From: Lethocerus indicus
Lineage: Eukaryota; Arthropoda; Insecta; Hemiptera; Belostomatidae
Reading direction: 5' to 3'
Length of the DNA: 64,000 nucleotides
NCBI GenBank assembly: GCA_019843655.1
Contig: JACDQD010000001.1
Span: 45,105,659-45,169,658 of the forward strand
The notes below the pieces were generated by a model, which worked only from the letters and a program-made list of their open reading frames with translations, was not told where the DNA came from and made no database searches. The position numbers and the translations under genes are program-made. This document shows, piece after piece, positions 48,501-60,628 of the stretch. Within the stretch, counting starts at the first letter, position 1; the number at the start of each line of letters is the position of its first letter.

Positions 48501-51500
48501 TTTAGTTTATATAATAATATAAACACATTTTTCAGAGATTTTCTTCGTTCATAAAACTGTACGCAGTTTAACTGTTATTTCTACCGTCTTAATTAAGCTG
48601 ACAGTACTCGATGCACAGACAGAAATCGATTATGATATCGATGATGAAATATAGGGAATCAATCATCCTGAGCAAATATTTGAGTGAAATTCCAGTGAAT
48701 TATTAAAGGTGTAATAAATGTCAGAGCTGACTTGCAGATAAAGGCAATTATTTTCTTGGTTTATAACTGGCGCCTTTGTTTTCAGCTCGTTTTAACTCTA
48801 GAATATTGAGTGGAAGTTGGCGCGAAGGAAATGTAAATGATGGGATTCTCTTAATAAATCAAATTGCTTATAATGAACTTAGTCACGGCCCGATAAAACC
48901 GCGTGCAATTATACAAAACGCGTCGTATCAATTAATATAATACCGTTTACGGTGGCGGGGAGTAAAATACTCTCTCCACTTTCTCTCTACTTTCCTCATT
49001 TGTAAAACCCTACTTTGAGAAACGCGTGGCCTTCAGTTAGGGCATTTTCTAGTAGTGACAGCCCAAATTTCGAACTGTTCATGGCAAATTACAAATACTT
49101 TATTTTTCTTTATACAAGGATACGGTATCGTAGGCGATATACAAATGTTTTGTTTGTTACATACATGAGGGCCTTTCTACATTCAGGTACATAAATATTG
49201 GGTCTAAATATATGTTGTATCGTACACAATGTTGGTATGGTAATCGGGAAATTTGCAATAATTAAAACCCGAGAACTTGGCCATCCCAAAACATCGAAGT
49301 TAAATTATTAATTTGCAAATGAGTATTACAACATCCCTATGTAAGGCGTAGATCCTCGTATAAATTAAGGCCTCTAGCTACGCATCATAAATTTTAGCAG
49401 ATCGGACGCCACTGATTTTTATTCTTTTAACGCCCTTCCTGCCCGCGTTTTTAACTATCCGATTTTTAACGTTTGTCATAAACCGATTCCAGCCCTCCCC
49501 GCTGAAAGCTACGGTGGCATCCGAATCCCCTGCGGTTATTACTTTTCCGGGAACCTCTCATTATAAATGGGCATCTCACCACTTTGTATTTGTGACCGGC
49601 GCCCTTCTAAATGCCCTTTTAGATGGGAACCAGTTGTTACGTAACACACTGTAAGACTGAATTCTAATGAGTACGCCGAAATTTTACGAGCCCTTTTTTT
49701 CGGCCCAACGGAGATACACATATCGGCGTGACAACTGCGGAGTCACGCGCGGAAATTATACTCTGTTTTAAGGGTGTGACAAATTCGATATTAATTCTCA
49801 TTTTCCGGGGCTGCAGTTACCCCCGTGCGTCCATCCGGGTATTTTGCGATCTAAAAATTGGTCCTGTTTCTCGCAATAGTCAGTCGCATTCCGTCGGTGA
49901 ATCAGTGCGGCACCTAACCCATTCTCGGTTGCCAATTGAGCATCCCGTCAGTCTTGTTGATGTGAGATCGATTTCCGGTTAAAGTAGTGCTCTGGTTTGC
50001 TGGTTCTTAAAACCGAACGGCTTATTCATTTCTAGGACGTGGTCCTTGGTCTCCGAGTATATTGGCCGGAATCGGCTGGTGGAGAGGCAAAAACACTGTA
50101 CCGGCTAAGTACGATCTTTTTAGGTCCCTCATCGTATCCGCTGACCCGCTTGTGTACCTATCTGTAAAAAAATACCTCCGCGGCGGAGATACTAGAATCC
50201 GGTTTGGATTCGCGAGTCGGACCGTTCCAAAGGGAGCGTGTCGTGAGAGTGCCCCTTACCCCACTGCCCCCGCCACAACTCATTATATAAGATACTTTCA
50301 CCGCTGATTCAGTTTTCCGACATTCCATCGGTTCTGGCCGCCGATTTCAGTCCCAACGGCGGGTTAAAAGCCCGCGAGTTGGCGTCGCATTCCTTTCCGC
50401 GTGCCCCGGGCAATCACAATTACAAGTTATCGTCTGTACATGCGGTCGAGTGGGATCGATCGAAGGTCGTCGTTGATTGGGACTTCTTTTTCATCCCACC
50501 AATAACGGAATTTAGTCCCAAAACATATTGAGGACGATACCGACCCCGTATCAAATAAAATCCCTGCACACGAGCGAAGCTATAGGGGCTGATAAATAAG
50601 TTGATACTATTAACAAACGAAATAAAAATGTATTTCTATAAACCGCCGATAGTTTGGAATTGAGCCGAACATATATACCATTTCTCGGGATATTCCGAGC
50701 CCTAGCGGACCACCGAACAGACGGTTGGCCGTCATCGTCGGCCGGTAGAAAAAACTCTCCCGGAAAAAAATTAGGTTCGAGACACCTGTCGTGGGGTCCG
50801 CGAGTGTTCGAAATATCGTCTCTTGTGATCCGCCGGTAAAACGATCTACTGTCGGTGGCGAGAAGCCTGTCTGGCGCGAGGGGGAGGGATGGTTCTCAAG
50901 AATGATGATTCGGTGTTCCGACATTCCATCGGGGCCGCTACAGCCAACACATTCTTCTCCGATTTCCATTCATTTACGACATTCCACAATCATCGCCAAT
51001 CCGAATTTAGACTTCTCCCGCTTACTCAGTACTGTCCTAAATAAATAAAAATGTGCGGCGCTTACCCCTGTCCATAACAATAACAACTATTAGTGCTGTA
51101 GAAGGCGAAAAACCGTAACCGGTTCGGCCCCAGACATGGAAAAGCGATAACCTCATTGCTTATTTGTATAAAATTTCTCGTTTCTTCTAGTTATATCTCT
51201 TATTTATAACAAGCAAATCTCCTCCCACAGGACACTGGGAACTGTTTTAAACTGATAACAAGAATGTCTATTGTTTCGCTCGAATCGTCAGCAGTGCTCA
51301 CGCGGATGGAACGCGTCGACCGGTCTGAGAACAATTAATCGAAAGGCAAGTCTACGGTAGATTTAAATTTTTCAAAACATACAATCCGCGATCGGTAATT
51401 TATTTATTGCGTTTTGAAGCGTAAAACTTCAAATATTACGAAAAAGAAAATTCTCGAGAAATTAATAAACAGGAAAAAATCTCCCGCAAGCGAGAATTTC

Positions 51501-53500
51501 GGACATTCCCTGCACCTTGGGTTGAGCAACAGCATGCCAACACCGCAATAAAATTTATAAACCCGAGCTCAATTCAATTATGACGATAAGTCGGAACCGG
51601 TTTACTACAAACTCCCCCCTTGTATATATCGTACGCAGCCCAAATCAACTTTCGCTTCTTGAGCGCCGCCTCCTGTAGCCTTGTCGAGAATAAACAACCG
51701 TCCGATATTCCAGAGTTAAAAAATAATATAGAGAATACATTTCAATTTCGACGCGATCGTCTACTGTTAGGATTCGACGGGCGAATAATGCCTTACAATG
51801 CGCATTTATACAATAATTATAACTGCAATTTATACTTAATAGACGGTAACTTCTACCTCGAGATAGATATATCGCTCCCATGATTGCTACCGGCATATTA
51901 ACATACGCTGGCGAGTCATTTTCCAAAAAACATTTTATAAAAAACAGATTGAGCAATAGAATAAAATTCATCGTATGTGTTCCTAAAGTCATCCGCATGT
52001 ACAGCGGAAAAAATTAATAAATATTTTATTATTGTACATGAAAAAGCGTATGTAAATGATAGTTTAATTTTTTAACTCAATAAAATTCGGCGATAAGTAA
52101 TTATTCGCTTTTTTCCCTATTAAAATACTGTCGGCAACTCGATAAATACTATTTTTAATTTTTTTTTTGTACGCTAAATGCCGGTGCCTAATAAGTGGAC
52201 GGAGTTGTTTGTAGAATCGGGGCTTCAATTAGTGGCCCACTTCCGCGGTCCGGCCACAAGTTGTTTTCTCCACGCGCCATAACGTACTTGTCCACCGCGG
52301 AACGGAAGGCGAAAGGCCCAATTAGAGGCGGCCCGTTTCGCCGAAAATATTCGGCCAGGGATGTTTCAAGACCGAAACTGAGCATTTCCTCATTTTCATA
52401 CGTGTGATCTTGAGATGTACAACAGATATCTTCCGCGTGCTTCTGGGTCAGAGGAAAGAGACGCTTTGGTTTTCATTCTGTTTGGAGAATTTTACAAGTT
52501 TATTTAAGGATATAAGCCGCTGTTGGTTGATTATTAACATTATTATTAATTAACGATTATTAAGAAAAAGTAATACGCCGTGTTGTACGATCGTGTCGGT
52601 CAGGATAATAAAAATACTTCTCGCGATGAAGTCTCCACGAGATGAGATTTTTAAAACAAATCCGATTCAAGCCATTAGACCATTATCGGTTCGTATCAAC
52701 AATTTTTCCGTGCCCGAAATCGAATTTTAGTTTGGTGAACACTCCGTTCGAGTGTACGACCATATTTTACGCTTTGGCGGCCAAACGAGTGATAAATACT
52801 TACGAAAATGTCGTCTCCGCATTTATCGAAAGATCGGAAAAATTGCGTGACCAAAAAATACAATACTATAAATACCAGTGATAATAACTTATCCTTAGTT
52901 TTGAACAATTTTAATTTCATGAAATTCATTCTCCAAGCAGACCGAAACGGGCGCGCAGGCACTATATAAACGCAGAGGTCTTATATAAAAGTATAATTTT
53001 TTTGCATAATATCTCCATAATAGAACCTAATCTTAACGGGCACAGACTCAACACAGCGCCAAGTGATTTGCTCATCGCATTGGGTGAAAGTTAATTTACA
53101 GTCCAACTAGATCCCCAAGTATTCGACCTTGGATGATGATGAGACGGGTAGTCCATTAATTATAATGTTGCTATTCACTATCGGTAATTGATGCACTGAT
53201 CTCATCTTTTGTCAGTTTAGAACTATCACCGATTTCGATAGTAAAAAAGTATTTTTCTCTTTTTGTTTCTCACACAGGAGACAAACAGTGTTTTATTACG
53301 TTAGTATATACAGCATGGACATAAAACATTTAATCCATAATTTATTGGCGGTTTGGATATTTTTTTCACATTCCGGTTTCAGCTGTTTAGTTAGGAGTGA
53401 AGCACCCCGCTCGGTTAATTGATTAATGTCAAAATTACATAGTTATCGTTCATCAGTCAAATGTACCGGTTACTACAACTTCCGGGGATATTGTTTTTCG
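45597..53500. other. upstream region of PDZ gene; no gene recognised
   Basis: Moderate GC with a CpG-rich patch at 45640-45720. It should contain or lead to the 5' non-coding exon of the PDZ gene, which I cannot place. Several 60-130 codon frames on both strands lack domains, splice support or agreement between neighbouring exons. Confidence 0.5.
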
Positions 53501-53509
53501 GTATACCTG

Positions 53510-53825
53510 CTATGTGATGGCATTTACATCGGACAGACTGGAAGACAAGTATAGTCGACAGGTTTAAAGAACACATAAAAGCCATAAAATATAATATAAA
53601 TACTATCCACCAAGAAACAGAAAGCATAAACGGCTCACTAAAACTAATTAACCCAGGTAGAAAAGGTAAAGGAGATGGACGTAATCGAGCATATGGAGAT
53701 ATTCGAGAACAAACAAAAGAACACAATAAATGAGAACAGGGTGACCACATTCACCCCGTTAATACAGCTCGACAAAAGAAACTTGCTAACTATAAACTAC
53801 CGATAATCCGTACCTATCTAAAAAA
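53510..53825 (+). mobile_element. Penelope-like element: GIY-YIG endonuclease fragment
   Basis: Reads VYLLCDGIYIGQTGRQ, then after a frameshift RFKEHIKAIKYNINTIH, then after another EMDVIEHMEIFENKQKN and TFTPLIQL before a stop. This order (GIYIGQT, RFKEH, E-x-EIF, C-terminal end) is the GIY-YIG domain that ends Penelope-like retroelements. The reverse-transcriptase part is absent. Confidence 0.75.
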
Positions 53826-53864
53826 ATGACTGTGTTCTGCCCTTGTTTTGTTGTTTGGGAATGC

Positions 53865-54005
53865 CATTGTTTTTAGATCGGTAGGGATCGGCGGTTGTAG
53901 TTACCAAGTTTCTTTTGTGGAGTTGTATTAACGGGGTGAATGTGAAGTCACTTTGAGAGTTTATTTTCTCATTCATCGTGTTCCATTGTTTGTTCTTGAA
54001 TTTAA
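53865..54005 (-). mobile_element. inverted second copy of the Penelope-like element end
   Basis: The minus strand reads FKNKQWNTMNEKINSQ and DFTFTPLIQLHKRNL, the same segment as 53695-53800 on the plus strand, including CACATTCACCCCGTTAATAC. The two copies face each other with a spacer of roughly 40 bases. Confidence 0.75.
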
Positions 54006-54058
54006 ATATATATACATACACACACATATAGATACACACACATATACATACACATACA
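54005..54058. repeat. mixed (TA)/(CA) microsatellite beside the Penelope inverted copy
   Basis: ATATATACATACACACACAT followed by further CA/TA units, directly at the outer end of the inverted element copy. Confidence 0.85.
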
Positions 54059-54109
54059 AAACTACCTCTACATTACAAGTGATTCTTCGCTAGCATTCCA
54101 CGTACTAGA

Positions 54110-54200
54110 GTGAATCCCCATCGTACTGACAGACAGCTACTAAAGATGGCGAACAGGCGAAATCGGTCTAACGAAAAAACAAACCAGCGAGAGGTGAGAG
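54110..54200 (+). repeat. Penelope-linked tail repeat (copy at 54.1 kb)
   Basis: ACTAAAGATGGCGAACAGGC, GAAATCGGTCTAACGAAAAA and CAAACCAGCGAGAGGTGAG match the repeat units at 2.9 and 34.9 kb. It follows the GIY-YIG fragments, so the repeat is probably the non-coding end of that element. Confidence 0.6.
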
Positions 54201-55689
54201 CGGATCGGAAAAACTTGCTACTCGAATTCCGAGATGAGTTTTCGATTTGACCCATATGTCGGGTGGTCACGAGTCGCTCTCCAGTTTCAGGAGGCCTCTT
54301 TTCCGACGAAAGAAAGAAAAAATGAACCCCGGGTCGAAACACAGCCGGACAGATGGGTACGGCTCCCAAATGACGCTGCGTTTCAGATGTCCGAGGACCG
54401 ATCAGGGTAGAAGAAAATTACCTGCACCGCGTTCACCATATTCTGTGCCTCGGTACATCACAAATTTTCCTCTTCAAAATATAAACATCTAATCTTCGTT
54501 ACTTGATGGCCCTTGCTTAACTTGGTTCATAAATTGTGCTCAGTACTTTCACTGCCGGAGTAATAAAGTCGACTTATAACCTTCTTCGGTTAAAGACATT
54601 CGACAACTAATTAAAGAAAGTTCACAGTTTTTCTTTGAAGAGAATAGCGATTGGATATATTTTGCAATAAATAATTCATATTTAATTTTACGAAATATGT
54701 TTTGGTGTATGCAAATGCCATGAAATAAATAGAAAAATAAATCTCTTTTTAATTAATAATTAATTTCATGAGAAAGTCGTTCTCGACTTTTCGTTAAAAA
54801 GCTGCACTCGCCTATCTATACATACCATTTGAGTTCATTTAAACATTGCCACTGAGCCTTTTAAACGTCGGAATATTTATTATTCATATGTACACATTTT
54901 TGTGAAAGTTGCGAACCTAAATGCTATGACCGTTCCATAGTTATTAGGCGGGAGAGATTGGTTTTAATGTTATGGAAACGTTAAGAGTGATTTTATAAAA
55001 GAATATTATAAGTAAAGTTCAGATTCGAGGTGATTTGAACTTTTTTAGAACCTGTAAACTAGGGTCGATGATATCTCCGTGCGCTCTGTCTGTCGAAGGA
55101 TGATTGATCGAAAGGAAACTAGAGATTAGTCATACAATCTATTGTGGTTAAGAACCTACTTACTTCATGAAACATAAATTGAACGCACTATCCTTTTAAA
55201 ATGTAATCATTAACATTTAGCACTATTTAATTTTAATTAAATAATGTTCAAACGTGCATCAATTAGCTTGAGCCTATCGTTATATATTTTTGTTTGAATA
55301 GGGGTTTTTATTTTCTTTCTTCGGCGCAACGGAATCAAGAAATAAGTAAAAAACAAGAGGAATGTAAAGGACAAGTCCGACATAAAAGACAAGCGCACTA
55401 TATATGCCTACTCCCGCCTCAATCTCGGCAAGTATTTTTTTATTTTTGAAGCCGAAATAAACGGAGAACTGCCAACTAAAAAAGTGGGCCAAATTCGTCG
55501 TTACGAGCCCTAACTTAAATTTAAAATGTTCTCTGGGGCTAAATTTTTAACAATACAATATGTCAATTTGCATTCACTGTTAACTTTGTGAAAACTGAGG
55601 GCTACTTAGAAAGTATCGGAACAAAGCATTTTTCTACTCGCTGATTCGGTCTTTCTCCTCTGAGACTTGCCGCCATCAGCAGTAGTATG

Positions 55690-55930
55690 CCGACCTTTCG
55701 TCCATGAATTAGCGGCTTCCCAATATAAGTCCTTCCGTTCAAAACTATCCCATCATTCCGAACCTTTGATTCGACGGCTCCACTCGCGTAACCTTCCTGA
55801 ATATCCCGAGCGCCGGCTTAAGAGGAAATGATCGCGCGATTTCTTTACTATCCAGTTAGGAAGAGTACCATCAACGGGTGGATTTCTCCGTCCAAAGTAG
55901 GCTAGTATACTAATCGTAATCTGTCGCTTT
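55690..55930 (+). mobile_element. LINE 3' end (family A copy 5)
   Basis: CGGCTTCCCAATATAAGTCC, CCGTTCAAAACTATCCCATC, CGTAACCTTCCTGAATATCC and CGGCTTAAGAGGAAATGATC track copy 1 closely; the last few dozen bases diverge. Confidence 0.65.
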
Positions 55931-57489
55931 TAATTGAATTGATTATTCCGGCTCGATGCGTCGGGTCGCTCGACATTTTGACAGTAGGCGCGCGGAGGCG
56001 AAATACCGTATATATTTATTCTTGTCCCATTCCAGAACATTTTCAAGACGATTTATATGTACGGGCGCAAGGCCCTTCGGTAGGGGGAGAGATGCGCGCT
56101 GGGCATATCAAGCGTTGGCGGACGGCCAACAATGATCGGTGCGCCGGATGATGATGCTTGTAATCGATTACAAGCACAATGTTCAAAAACGGTACAATTT
56201 TATCTTGTTAAAAGGTAAATATGAAAAATTAAACCTGTAACAACAATAAATATGGTTTGATATTTTGAATCTCTATTGAAGCGTGAGACCTTCAGCTTTC
56301 GTTGTCCAATTATTAATTAACAACTTACATTAAACAAAAATATAGTATAACTATGTAATTTTTCCAGAGTGTTTAAGACAATCATAAGAATACCGAGAGA
56401 ATTTAACAATGTTCCTTTAGCTAGTCCGCATATTTTTTACCTTTTTTGGGGACACGAATAAACACAAATAATATTAAACAGAACTATATGTATATCATTT
56501 TTCCAAAGTGAAGTAAATTGTAAGAAAAAACAAGAGTATGAGTCAAAGAAGTTAAAAATGCCAGAGAATTTATCAATGTTTAGCTGACCCCAGGATATAC
56601 ATACTTGGATATCGAATTAGGATATTGAATCAAAAAATTCCAGAGATGTTCCTTTAGTTCACCCCTATAGTAGGATATATATTTTTTTAAACTTTTTCGG
56701 GGCTGTATATAAACGCAAATAATATTTTTCTTTTATACACTATTGAGCTATTTATAAAGGATAAAACAAAAATAACGCAAAAAACCATTATATTAAGCTT
56801 GATTTGTGGAAACACAAACGTTCCTATTTGTGGTTCCAAGAGAGCGGGAGACACCGCTTCTGGGGCATAATTAAGAATTAACGATTTTTCATTTTTATAT
56901 ATGCTAACAAGAATCTGTTAATATGTAGAATTGGTAGGGTTACCGTTCTTTACATATAATTTACAACGCACATTTTGAAAATAAAAACATAGCTTGTACT
57001 TTACTGAAAATTGTACCTGATTTCCCAAACCCATCAACATTTCTTTGACTTCATTCAATTTCTTCTTCTATTCAGTTTATTCCTACCACGACTAAGCAGC
57101 AAGTACCATGGCATACTGACGATGGTGAGAAACCGAAACACACAGATGACTGGCATGAGACCTTAATAATGAAATATGAAGTTATGATACTCTCGGGTCG
57201 CCCAAACAAATATGTGTTTAGCTAATCACGCCACAAAGCATGGTCCTTGACCAAGCTGTTTGCCTTTACGTGGTTATTCCCCCACCCCCACTAGTTATGT
57301 ATTTATTTGAACCTAGTGAACGATGCAGAAATAAACACTTGGCTATCTAATAATACTATCGCTAAGCTGTAAAATGTTGTTGATCAGTTCAACTCTTCTG
57401 TGGTCTTAAATAATTTTAGGAGAAAATTCACACAGGTGATATACCTATGTTATGTAGGTGAAATACCTGTCTCAGCATGGAAAAAAGGC

Positions 57490-57880
57490 TGCCATGGAAT
57501 CCACACATTAGGTTAAAAAGACGGGATGTCAACAGATGCTACAAAGTGTACTTAGATTACTGGACAGTAGATCAAAACTAAGTTTACACAATACTCTACA
57601 ACACTATACTTAAACAAATCTGGAGATATGGAATTGAAATGTGGAGTTCGGCCAAACCAACAATTATTAACAAAATTCAAACCTTACAGTCGAAAATATT
57701 AAGAAAAATAACCGATGCACCCTACTATGTCTCCAACCTCCCGTCTCCTTTGTCCTCGTCCTTGCCGTACAAATATTATAGCAAATTTCACACCCCAATT
57801 ACACATCATCCTAATCCTACTATCTCCCGACATTTCAAACGTTCCTTACATACGCCTGAAAAGGAAGTGATCAAATAAAC
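57490..57880 (+). mobile_element. jockey-type LINE reverse-transcriptase C-terminus
   Basis: WNPHIRLKRRDVN, a frameshifted LLDSRSKLSLHNTL, and then an unbroken stretch YNTILKQIWRYGIEMWSSAK, IQTLQSKILRKITDAPYYV, and the tail HHPNPTISRHFKRSLHTPE. This is the same protein region as family A copy 1 but less decayed. It is 5' truncated. Confidence 0.8.
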
Positions 57881-60059
57881 CGATTTAAACCCGTTTATTT
57901 TAACCCGCGATTTAAACAAACCGACTAAATAAATAAAATGTAAAGAAGGGATGTGTCACAGTGCTAACAACGGCCTTATTAAGTCCCGCGTATTACGAAA
58001 AGTGTCCCTTTTTCTAATTCTACTTCTTGTCCCCCGCCAGGAGGAAGGAGTCCAAGGAGAGGTCCTACCTAACCCAACCTTCCGCTCGAGAATGTCTTCT
58101 CGTCGAGAAAAACCGGCAGAACGGCACAAACGAAAGGCGAAAATCCAAAGACGGAAATTTTAATCTGCTCAATTAATAGTCACTTCGGGTTTAGAGAACC
58201 GACAGGAAGGAAGTAACGGGGCCGAAGGACGAGGCTGGCGATATGACAATTTTATTTCTTTTTCACTGTTTTATTGCCATACATGTACAAGACAATCAGC
58301 GAAATTGATGTTAAAGTAGCACTAATATAAATCCCACTGGCTTTCCTCTTTTTTTTGAATTTTTTTCCTATTTATCTGGTATACTTAGATCACTTGGCCG
58401 ATTCCTTTTCAGGTCTGTAAGAAACATTCCGGACCATAGGACTTTCCGTTCTTAAACGGTGAGTAATTCGTAGTGAAATTTGCTATATTTCTACGAAGGG
58501 ATAGTATGGTGCGTCGGTTATTTTCCTTAATAAAAAACACTTACAATACAGACCTACAGATTTGTTATTATTCGTCGGTTTGGCCGAACGTCAAATCCAT
58601 ATCTCCGATACCGCCGAAAGTCCATACCTCCAAATATCTGCTACACCATTTCTCGCGGACCCCCCAAAAAATAGTTTCAATTTTGAATTTTGAAATGAAA
58701 TTTCAGTCCATTAGTAGGTACAACAATTAACGACCGTATTTATATCCGGGTTATAACTTAGGCGCAGGATAAATCCTTATCGTCTCGTTTATAGCTCTAC
58801 GAAGCTTCGCCGGGGGTCCTCTGAATTGCGACGCCTATAAACCCGCTAATAGAGAACTTATCGCGGTTGTTAAAGTAATGACCGGGCCTTTCCTGTCTCC
58901 GGACCGTGAAAGGAGAACATCAATGAAGCTGCTTACGGCGCACTTTCCCCTACCCGCATGACAATTGAATAATGTATTTTCATGTCCATTCAGCGCAAGT
59001 GGGGTACAATTTAAATGCGTTTAAACCGCGTGAGATTGGTAAAATTGATTTATTTTAATTCAGCCGAGCCGGCTGGAATTATTTGGATCCGCTCTCTTAC
59101 TTAACCAATTGCTGAATTCTGATTGGGCCCGAAGGTTCCGCCGGCGGGGAACTCTGCGCGGAAAATGTGTCTGTCGGAACGATATTCGGAACCCTTGCAC
59201 AACACCCAGACGGGTATTTAAAATTAAAATACGGTTCACGACTGAAGCGACGAATTAGGAAGAACGGAGAAAGAAAAAGTAACGAATAATTAATTATTTA
59301 AAAGAAAGTCGGATGGCTAATACTTCTTGAGTTTGCTCATTTATCGGTCGAGAGAATTAGAAAGGTGGGAACGGTAGGATCCGCTAACCGGCGGATATTT
59401 AACGGCGGAGAATAATGAATAAGTTTTTAAATAAACATCGAATACTTCGATAGAAGTGTGCGGTGATTTTTTTAGGGGGCCCCATTTCCTTTTATTTTAT
59501 TTAAAATAAAATTGAATTTGTGCGATAAAACTGACCGAATATTCGCAGTTTATTTTTAATTTGAAACGTTTCGGAGCGAGCTTGGTTGCGAAAAAAGGAA
59601 CACGATACCAGGCCCGTCACCAGCTTTTAACCTAACGGATATGTAACGGAGTTCCAATTGTCCAATGGCCAATTTGGTTTATGTCCAATGAATTTTCTTT
59701 GTTCGAAAGTAAGGCGCGAGGATTTAGAATATAAAGAACTCCCGATGCTGGGGACGTACCGTTTGGGGCAACGGGACGTCGGTAAAGCACAAATTAGTGG
59801 GTTACTGCTCGTATTTTGTAGTGCTGACAGTAGGTAACCAGCGTGCGTTCACTAGGAAGACGACGTTCACTGCTGGTAGTGAAGTAATGCCGGATTGAGA
59901 CAGCTAATATTTTTAATTATCCCATCTCACGAAGACAATTGGTAATTTAGTGAATATAGAGGTCCAGCAGCTTCAGTATAGCTTGTGATTCAAATGTATA
60001 ATGGGAAATATACAGTTTATATGGAGTATGGACACCAACAGAGTAGTCAGGATACCACA

Positions 60060-60140
60060 TGAATATGGGCTACTGATGTATGTGAGAAGCAGAAACCGAT
60101 TTGGCATTGGACAAATTCAGTGAGTGGAGACAGCAAACAG
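60060..60140 (+). repeat. short Penelope-linked tail repeat
   Basis: GTGAGAAGCAGAAACCGATT, then ACAAATTCAGTGAGTGGAGA and CAGCAAACAG; diverged copy of the same tail. Confidence 0.5.
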
Positions 60141-60570
60141 ATAGCTATGATGGGCTCTTGTGTTTGTCGGTTGTTTTCAGAGTTAATTCATTGTTACTAC
60201 TCACGATTTCGAAAATCCGCAACAGACTGAGATAGGTGGATGGAACTATACGTTCATTGGTTCTAATTCTAACTGATCGATAAGACCAAAAAGATGAGAG
60301 GAAAAAACTTCCTCGATTTAGCTGTATAGAAAAGTGGCTCCGATTATTTACCGCCAGCCCATGCTATTCCGTACTGTAGATACAATAGGGCATTAAAAGT
60401 AAAATATTACCGCAGTAACGCTTTCCGTAATTGCACTTGAATAAAAATTACAGTGTGAATTACGGCTATTGGGAGGGGGGGATTGTTCCCATCTCAAACT
60501 TCCAGACGCCGCCACGAGACTCGGCTGTATCAATTAATTAACGGACAGAGAGACGACCTTAATTAGAAGG

Positions 60571-60628
60571 GGGGTTATAAAAAAGAAAGAAAGAAAAAGA
60601 AGAGAGATGGGAGAGAAAAAAACAAAAA
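60571..60628. repeat. purine-only low-complexity tract
   Basis: AAAAAAGAAAGAAAGAAAAA followed by GAAGAGAGATGGGAGAGAAA; G/A apart from one T (in GATGGG) and a C near the end. Confidence 0.8.

Noticed and set aside
53457..53750. 97-codon minus-strand frame
   Set aside because: It is antisense to the Penelope-like GIY-YIG fragment.
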